Notes under the pieces: model-generated | Database searches by the model: none | The model's input: only the letters and a program-made list of their open reading frames with translations | What the model was told of the DNA's origin: nothing | Assembly (NCBI GenBank): GCA_000961805.1 | Contig: LADV01000193.1 | Location: 1-10,319, forward strand | Source of the DNA: Peptococcaceae bacterium BRH_c23 | GTDB taxonomy: Bacteria > Bacillota_B > Desulfitobacteriia > Desulfitobacteriales > Desulfitobacteriaceae | Length of the DNA stretch: 10,319 bases | Direction of reading: 5' to 3' | Made by a program: the position numbers and the translations under genes | Shown here: piece after piece, positions 6,219 through 10,319 of the stretch | How the letters are laid out: every line of letters begins with the position of its first letter | How positions within the stretch are numbered: the first letter of the stretch is position 1

Positions 6219-8696
6219 ATGCAGCAACATATTTTAAAGCGTAAGTGCATCAATGTGGAACTAAATAACATATTTAAATATCCGCTGACTGTAGCTGTGG
6301 CGGCAATGGGTTACGGCAAAACTACATCAGCAGGCGATTTCCTCAATGAGGTCAATGCAAAATATGTATGGTTGTCTGTTGATAGTGATGAATCTTCGCC
6401 TCAGTATATATGGGACTCCCTCACAAGTCAGCTGGCCAAAACCAATCCGGAGGTAGGTAAACAGCTTCGTGCTTTGGGTTTTCCCGTCGACACTCCACAA
6501 AGAGATAAGGTCTTAAAAATTGTTGAAGACCTTACCTATATGACGAACACCGTCCTGGTAATTGACGACTATCATTATGCTCACTCTTCAGAGCTTGACA
6601 GGCTGATTGAAAGAATAGTACGGGCGAAAATAGATGGATTTTATATTCTGATCCTCTCAAGGATAATACCTGAATTTAGGATTGAGGAGTTAATGCTTAA
6701 AGGCTATTGCTATTTGATAAAAAGTCACTTATTTGAAGTTAGCACGGATGAAATAAAAGAGTACTTTAAATTGTATTGCCATGATATATCTAACGATACA
6801 GCAAGGCAGGTTTATGAGATATCCGAGGGCTGGGTATCAGCTGTATATCTAATCATGCAAAGATATTCTGAAATAGGTAGGCTGGAGTCGTGCAGTAGTA
6901 TTGAAAGACTGATTGAAACAGCAGTTATGAGCCGGTATACGAATAGGGAAGTAATCATCTTGAAATCACTATGTGTACTTGACAGCTTCACTCCACAGCA
7001 AGCGGTATATGTGACAGGTGATCAAGAAACTGAAAGGATTATTCGAAAAATAAGCTATGGAAACTCTTTTATACGTTATGATCAACGGAACGATGTTTAC
7101 AGAATTCACATCATATTTAATAATTATTTAAAAGAACTACTTGATGAACAGAAGTCAACTATGGACTTCGAAGGTTTATATAAGCGCTCCGGTGAGTGGT
7201 GCATTGATAACGGTGACATTATCACAGGGTTAAAATATCTCTTGAAAGCAAAAGAATATGACCTAATTCTCTCTGAATTTGAAAAAAGTAGCATCACTAA
7301 AGTGATTGACAGCAATCCTAAATATATCTTAGAATTATTTAAGCATATTCCGGATGAAGTAAAATACCGTCACCCTATTGGCTATCTGGCCTATACGGGT
7401 TTTTATGTTACGAATGTGGATAGGGAGGGCGGTTCATACCTTTTATCAGAAATAGAGCAGTATTACCAGAATAATCAGAGGATATCTTCTGTATTGAAAA
7501 CACGAATTCTTGGAGAAATAGAACTGATACGAGCGTATGGTTATTTTAATGATGCTTCTCTAATGTATAAAAAGTTTAAAAGAGCACATGGTATCTTGGA
7601 AGGCCACTCCTTCATAGCAAACAAGAATAAAATTATCACATTTGGATCTCCTCATTCTATGTACCTTTATTACCGCGAAAAAGGGAAATTGCTGTGGACG
7701 ATGAAGTGTGTTCAAGAGATGTTTCCTTATTACATGGAGATGGCTGGAGGTTGTGGCAAGGGGTTTGATGATTTGCTACGAGCGGAATACTGTATGGAAA
7801 CTGGAGATCTTGAAGGGGCTGAGTTTAACGCATATAAGGCCATATACAAGGCCAAAACCATGGAACAGGTTTCGATTTTAATATGTTCCAATTTTACTAT
7901 TGCAAGGGTGTACGTAGCAAAGGGTAAGTTCGATGAAGCTCTGGGGATTATGGATGATTTAAGTGCTGAAGTAGAGGCATGCAACAGTCCTATTCTCAAC
8001 AGTGCATTTGATGTGTGTGCCGGCTACATAGGAGGTATAACGGAAAACGAAAATGGTTTTATCAAATGGCTAAGGTCTGGAGATATGGAACAAAGCGAGG
8101 TATTGTACCAAGGCATGGGGCTTAATTACATCGTCTATGGGAAATACCTTTTGCTTAAGAAAGAGTATATAAAATTAGAGGTGCTCTGCGAGCAAATGCA
8201 GCAGGTTTTTTCAGTGTTTAACAACGTGTTGGGTTATCTGCATATGTATATATTGGTCGCTATCGCCAAGTATAGGCTGTATGGGTTAGAAGAAGCAAAA
8301 AAAGCAATTTATTCAGCACTAGATATAGGAAAAGCAGATCGTCTTATATTACCCTTTGCGGAATATGGTAGTTATATTCTTGAGATTTTCCAAGACTTTC
8401 AAGAAGAGGTCAACCAAGATAATGATTATTTTAACATGCTTATAGCCTGTACGACCCAGCATTCTGCCAATTTAAAGCGTTTGAAAAGTACAAAGTTGCA
8501 GGTCCCTTTGTTGACGAATCGCGAGATGGAAATACTCAAACATGTTCTAGAAGGAAAGACCAATCGGGAGATTGCCTCAATACTTTTTGTTGCTGAGGTT
8601 ACCGTCAGAAAAAATATTACCTCTATCTACCGAAAATTACAGGTAACGGGACGGGCTTCGGCTGTCAAAAAAGCTCTTGAATTGAAAATAATGTGA
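6219..8696 (+). CDS. MalT-like STAND ATPase transcription regulator with LuxR HTH
   Basis: Intact 825-residue protein. The N-terminal NTPase has a Walker A in VAVAAMGYGKTTSAG (G31-T36, K34) and a Walker B in TVLVIDDYHYAH (D116, D117), as in the MalT/STAND (LAL) family. The FEVSTDEIKEYF and ISEGWVSAVYLI segments match the usual NB-ARC and winged-helix region. Residues of about 320-760 are helical, TPR-like repeat material (the sensor part in MalT). The last 61 residues are a LuxR-type helix-turn-helix: LTNREMEILKHVLEGKTNRE, IASILFVAEVTVRKNITSIY, RKLQVTGRASAVKKALEL. The recognition-helix TVKxH motif reads TVRKN. ATG 6219 is supported by AAGGTGGTG (6203-6211). It stands alone between its own promoter and terminator, so the regulated genes and inducer are unknown. 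Possible targets are the adjacent small ORFs or itself. Confidence 0.92.
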   Translation: MQQHILKRKCINVELNNIFKYPLTVAVAAMGYGKTTSAGDFLNEVNAKYVWLSVDSDESSPQYIWDSLTSQLAKTNPEVGKQLRALGFPVDTPQRDKVLKIVEDLTYMTNTVLVIDDYHYAHSSELDRLIERIVRAKIDGFYILILSRIIPEFRIEELMLKGYCYLIKSHLFEVSTDEIKEYFKLYCHDISNDTARQVYEISEGWVSAVYLIMQRYSEIGRLESCSSIERLIETAVMSRYTNREVIILKSLCVLDSFTPQQAVYVTGDQETERIIRKISYGNSFIRYDQRNDVYRIHIIFNNYLKELLDEQKSTMDFEGLYKRSGEWCIDNGDIITGLKYLLKAKEYDLILSEFEKSSITKVIDSNPKYILELFKHIPDEVKYRHPIGYLAYTGFYVTNVDREGGSYLLSEIEQYYQNNQRISSVLKTRILGEIELIRAYGYFNDASLMYKKFKRAHGILEGHSFIANKNKIITFGSPHSMYLYYREKGKLLWTMKCVQEMFPYYMEMAGGCGKGFDDLLRAEYCMETGDLEGAEFNAYKAIYKAKTMEQVSILICSNFTIARVYVAKGKFDEALGIMDDLSAEVEACNSPILNSAFDVCAGYIGGITENENGFIKWLRSGDMEQSEVLYQGMGLNYIVYGKYLLLKKEYIKLEVLCEQMQQVFSVFNNVLGYLHMYILVAIAKYRLYGLEEAKKAIYSALDIGKADRLILPFAEYGSYILEIFQDFQEEVNQDNDYFNMLIACTTQHSANLKRLKSTKLQVPLLTNREMEILKHVLEGKTNREIASILFVAEVTVRKNITSIYRKLQVTGRASAVKKALELKIM

Positions 8697-8711
8697 TAAT
8701 TTAAAGAAAAG

Positions 8712-8725
8712 TATCGCATGCGATA
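8712..8725. repeat. Perfect 14-bp palindrome after the regulator gene
   Basis: TATCGCATGCGATA is fully self-complementary and begins 16 bases after the regulator's stop codon, ahead of the terminator hairpin. It could be a dimeric-protein operator or an mRNA 3'-end structure. No second copy was noticed in the window. Confidence 0.6.
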
Positions 8726-8739
8726 ATATATTGTTCAAG

Positions 8740-8775
8740 AAAACTCCGCTATGATTATTAATAGTAGAGTTTTTT
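8740..8775 (+). terminator. Rho-independent terminator of the regulator gene
   Basis: AAAACTC (8740-8746) pairs with GAGTTTT (8767-8773), with a second internal stem CTAT/ATAG. The right arm runs into six T residues ending at 8775. It lies 44 bases after the stop codon. Confidence 0.75.
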
Positions 8776-9125
8776 ATTGTTCTAAAAATTAAAACATAAT
8801 AATAATTTTCGCTCTGAAGGGAGAGTATGTGACACGATTTTGAAAATCTTTAGATAAACTCCTTTCTTCACAATTGGTCTCGTCTTATAAACCTAATGAA
8901 GTGCATTAACCTCCTTTTTCTTCTCAGGGGTCATAGAAAACCAAATGGGCATATGTTATACTGCCTGACCAGATGTCCCGTCCTGGGCAGAATAAGTGTT
9001 TTTCTTACTCATACCTTTATTATCTTATCTTTTCAGTTCCGTGTCCAACCCCCTGGGGTCATTATATTCGAGAGGGATGAAGTGCCCTTGTTCCTTAAAT
9101 TCATCGTCGATCATTATCTCAGAGT
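8776..9125. other. Non-coding or decayed stretch
   Basis: No supported gene. A plus-strand frame of 80 codons (8896-9138) has no ribosome binding site and an unnatural composition. The opposite strand from 9114 to 8893 reads in one frame MIDDEFKEQGHFIPLEYNDP and RGLDTELKR, then a stop. It goes on MSKKNTYSAQDGTSGQAV, stop, and MPIWFSMTPEKKKEVNALH, stop. The composition is protein-like, so this could be a decayed gene, but I recognise no family. Confidence 0.4.
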
Positions 9126-9137
9126 GGAGGTGTCATA

Positions 9138-9455
9138 GTGCCAAAAGAAACAGTGATTTGTTATCTTTCCTCGTTATTGTTCTATGGAATGGGATATTCC
9201 AATATGGCGGACCTCAATACTAAGCATATAAATACTTATGACGCTACTATATATGTAACGTTTGCAACGGCGTATTTTGTACTAACAATCTTCTTAGCTG
9301 TATTCGGATCATGTATTTTTCAAATTAAGGCGTTTAATACTAAAGACATTAAAATAAATGAGATCGAATTCGAAGTTAAGGCAGGTAGAGGATTTGCTAA
9401 TAGAAAACGTGCAAGCCTACTGGAGGTAAACGATCGTTTTTCACTCCCGGAGTAA
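9138..9455 (+). CDS. Small membrane protein of 105 aa, unknown function
   Basis: The frame starts at GTG 9138, six bases after GGAGGTG (9126-9132), one of the best ribosome binding sites in the window. This decides the start. The first 20 residues (VPKETVICYLSSLLFYGMGY, the GTG read as Met) are moderately hydrophobic. A clear membrane segment lies at about residues 38-62 (ATIYVTFATAYFVLTIFLAV and on). The C-terminal 40 residues are charged and hydrophilic (KINEIEFEVKAGRGFANRKR) and presumably cytoplasmic. No family is recognised and no neighbour suggests a role. It is followed by a very strong terminator at 9602, though 146 bases away. It may be a real orphan or the 3' part of a larger lost gene with a fortuitous start. 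Confidence 0.5.
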   Translation: MPKETVICYLSSLLFYGMGYSNMADLNTKHINTYDATIYVTFATAYFVLTIFLAVFGSCIFQIKAFNTKDIKINEIEFEVKAGRGFANRKRASLLEVNDRFSLPE

Positions 9456-9601
9456 TATATAGATTTGAAACGAAAGATGTCTTCCTAAGATTGACAAATT
9501 CTTAAAGCGCAAAAAATGCAATTCGAATAGTGCAGAGAATCAGAGGATAAAGAGTATACGGGATATTGTTTTTATCAAAAACACGAAAAAAGCCTATTAT
9601 G

Positions 9602-9644
9602 AAAACACAAAAATCAGCTCTCATGCCTGATTTTTGTGTTTTTT
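9602..9644 (+). terminator. Perfect 16-bp hairpin terminator
   Basis: AAAACACAAAAATCAG (9602-9617) and CTGATTTTTGTGTTTT (9627-9642) pair perfectly around a 9-nt loop, with T residues to 9644. It can end plus-strand transcripts from the 105-aa gene. Read on the minus strand it follows the IS3-type fragment, whose frame stops in the loop, but the T run there is shorter (TTTTCAT). Confidence 0.7.
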
Positions 9645-9809
9645 GAGCTCTAGGTGTTCTAAATACTTTACATAGTAACACTTATGGGACCCCAAAATTA
9701 AATTAAAGATTTCATGGGCACTGGCGATCTCGTTTATTTCCTTTTCTCCTCGCAATACCTCCAAAACTCTCTCCGCCTTAAATTCTGCGCTAAATACTCT
9801 TTTCTTCAT
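9621..9809 (-). pseudogene. IS3-type transposase orfA fragment fused to unrelated tail
   Basis: From ATG 9809 the minus strand reads MKKRVFSAEFKAERVLEVLR and GEKEINEIASAHEI (34 residues, to about 9708), the N-terminal HTH of IS3-family OrfA (usual form MKKRxFSxEFKxKVVLEVLKGE). Where HPNQL and the rest of the HTH should follow, the sequence turns to FNLILGSHKCYYVKYLEHLE and a short Lys-rich tail ending in TGA at 9621. OrfA is normally about 90-100 residues and orfB is absent here. A deletion or another insertion has removed most of the element. The product is not a functional transposase subunit. Confidence 0.7.
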
Positions 9810-9840
9810 CAATAATAAACCTGCTTTCTTTAGTGGTTTT

Positions 9841-9869
9841 ATTATATCAGGTTCATTATCATTTCAAAA
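9841..9869 (-). promoter_or_regulatory. Possible promoter of the IS3-type orfA fragment
   Basis: On the minus strand TATAAT (9846-9841) is preceded, 17 bases upstream, by TTTTGA (9869-9864), a poor -35. It lies about 30 bases before ATG 9809. The -10 is perfect and the -35 weak. Confidence 0.35.
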
Positions 9870-9886
9870 AATCTTGTCGAGTTTTC

Positions 9887-10319
9887 CTAGACCATTATAC
9901 TTCTTGGTTTGTCGATTTTTTTGACGGTTAGATAGTCTAGTTTGATATCCTGAGGATTATTTGGCATGGGCGTGACTTGAGCCTGCTCTTTCTCCGGAGC
10001 GGTTTGATTCCGTTCTTTGAGAGCCTGATCCAGCTCCCGGATGGTCATATCTTCTACATCATGCTACAGGATAAATTTCTCCAGCTCATCTTCCGGAATC
10101 CCCAGCAGAAGATGGTCTGGCAGTAGGTCAAATTCGCCGGCGCCGGCGAATTTGAGCTGCCGCCGTCATCGGTGGAAGCGAACAGTTTATCTCCCTATTC
10201 TTCAAAGAGCTGCATCAGCCTGTTGGCTGTGCGCTGGGAATAGCTCACCGATTCGACTAACCATTTTCCCCATTCTCCATGCGGGAGCAAGGCCTTGGCC
10301 TCCTTCAGGCGCTTGCCGA
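9887..10319 (-). pseudogene. DUF3102-like protein, decayed, N-terminus outside window
   Basis: Minus-strand reading from the edge gives GKRLKEAKALLPHGEWGKWL and VESVSYSQRTANRLMQLFEE, a DUF3102-type motif (GxRLxxAKxxLxHGEWGxWL, then S-x-R-TAN-R-x-M). A TAG at 10195-10197 follows where Tyr is expected (FEE-stop-GDKLFAS). The frame continues to NLTYCQTI, then needs a one-base shift near 10105-10113 to continue LLGIPEDELEKFIL. A second TAG follows at 10064-10066, then HDVEDMTIRELDQALKERNQ to a stop at 9887-9889. Two stops and a frameshift show an inactive gene. DUF3102 proteins are of uncertain function and occur mostly in Firmicutes and on mobile elements. The base composition is clearly more GC-rich than the rest of the window, which suggests a separate origin. 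Confidence 0.75.
10128..10155. repeat. Perfect 28-bp palindrome inside the DUF3102 pseudogene
   Basis: The half TCAAATTCGCCGGC (10128-10141) is followed immediately by its exact reverse complement GCCGGCGAATTTGA (10142-10155), with no spacer. It is GC-rich in the centre and lies within the decayed coding frame (reading SNSPAPANL). Confidence 0.85.

Noticed and set aside
7730..7999. Minus-strand frames inside the regulator gene (also 7124-7315)
   Set aside because: Shadows of the intact 825-aa regulator; Ser-rich, no start signals.
8896..9223. Two overlapping plus-strand frames of 75-80 codons before the 105-aa gene
   Set aside because: No ribosome binding sites and composition unlike protein; the second overlaps a better-supported gene.
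1..10319. CRISPR array, tRNA or rRNA genes
   Set aside because: No regularly spaced repeats of 25-37 bases, and no tRNA cloverleaf with the GGTTCGAATCC-type arm or rRNA sequence was seen.

Overview
The window looks like a decayed, mobile-element-rich accessory region of a low-GC Gram-positive bacterium, most likely a spore-forming Clostridia or Peptococcaceae-type genome. That guess rests on AGGAGG-type ribosome binding sites, AT-rich genes, a large serine recombinase and a DUF3102-like protein of Firmicutes/mobile-element type. The genus cannot be fixed from the sequence.

Left part (1-2940): everything readable lies on the minus strand and is damaged. It holds the 5' end of an IS66-type transposase, cut by the window edge. 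Next is a Schlafen/AlbA_2-type gene whose 3' end runs into the apparent IS66 terminus at about 457 and takes its stop codon from it; this gene also lacks a clean ATG start. A 45-codon leftover frame follows, then a hairpin terminator. The last element is a large serine recombinase pseudogene missing its catalytic N-terminus and carrying two frame disruptions.

Middle (3308-5222): two intact, overlapping plus-strand genes encode an ABC/RecF-type AAA ATPase (431 aa) and a TOPRIM-like protein (208 aa). ATPase plus separate TOPRIM-like nuclease is the logic of several anti-phage systems (OLD/Gabija-like, PARIS, RloA/RloB or AbiL-like). This is the best candidate for a functional defence module here.

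Centre right (5222-8775): a short hydrophobic-peptide ORF with its own terminator comes first. A strongly structured leader with alternative pairings and a second terminator follows, ahead of a phnA/yjdM zinc-ribbon gene that has lost its C-terminal half. Then comes an intact 825-aa MalT-like STAND/LuxR regulator with its own extended -10 promoter and terminator.

Right part (8776-10319): a mostly non-coding stretch, then a 105-aa membrane-protein gene of unknown function with a very good ribosome binding site, and a perfect 16-bp hairpin terminator. On the minus strand beyond it are a fragment of an IS3-type orfA and a DUF3102-like pseudogene with two stops and a frameshift, which contains a perfect 28-bp palindrome.

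Overall, intact genes (the ATPase/TOPRIM pair, the regulator, perhaps the two small ORFs) sit among the wreckage of at least three mobile elements. This is typical of a defence or integration hotspot. All family names come from reading motifs by eye; no database search was possible.
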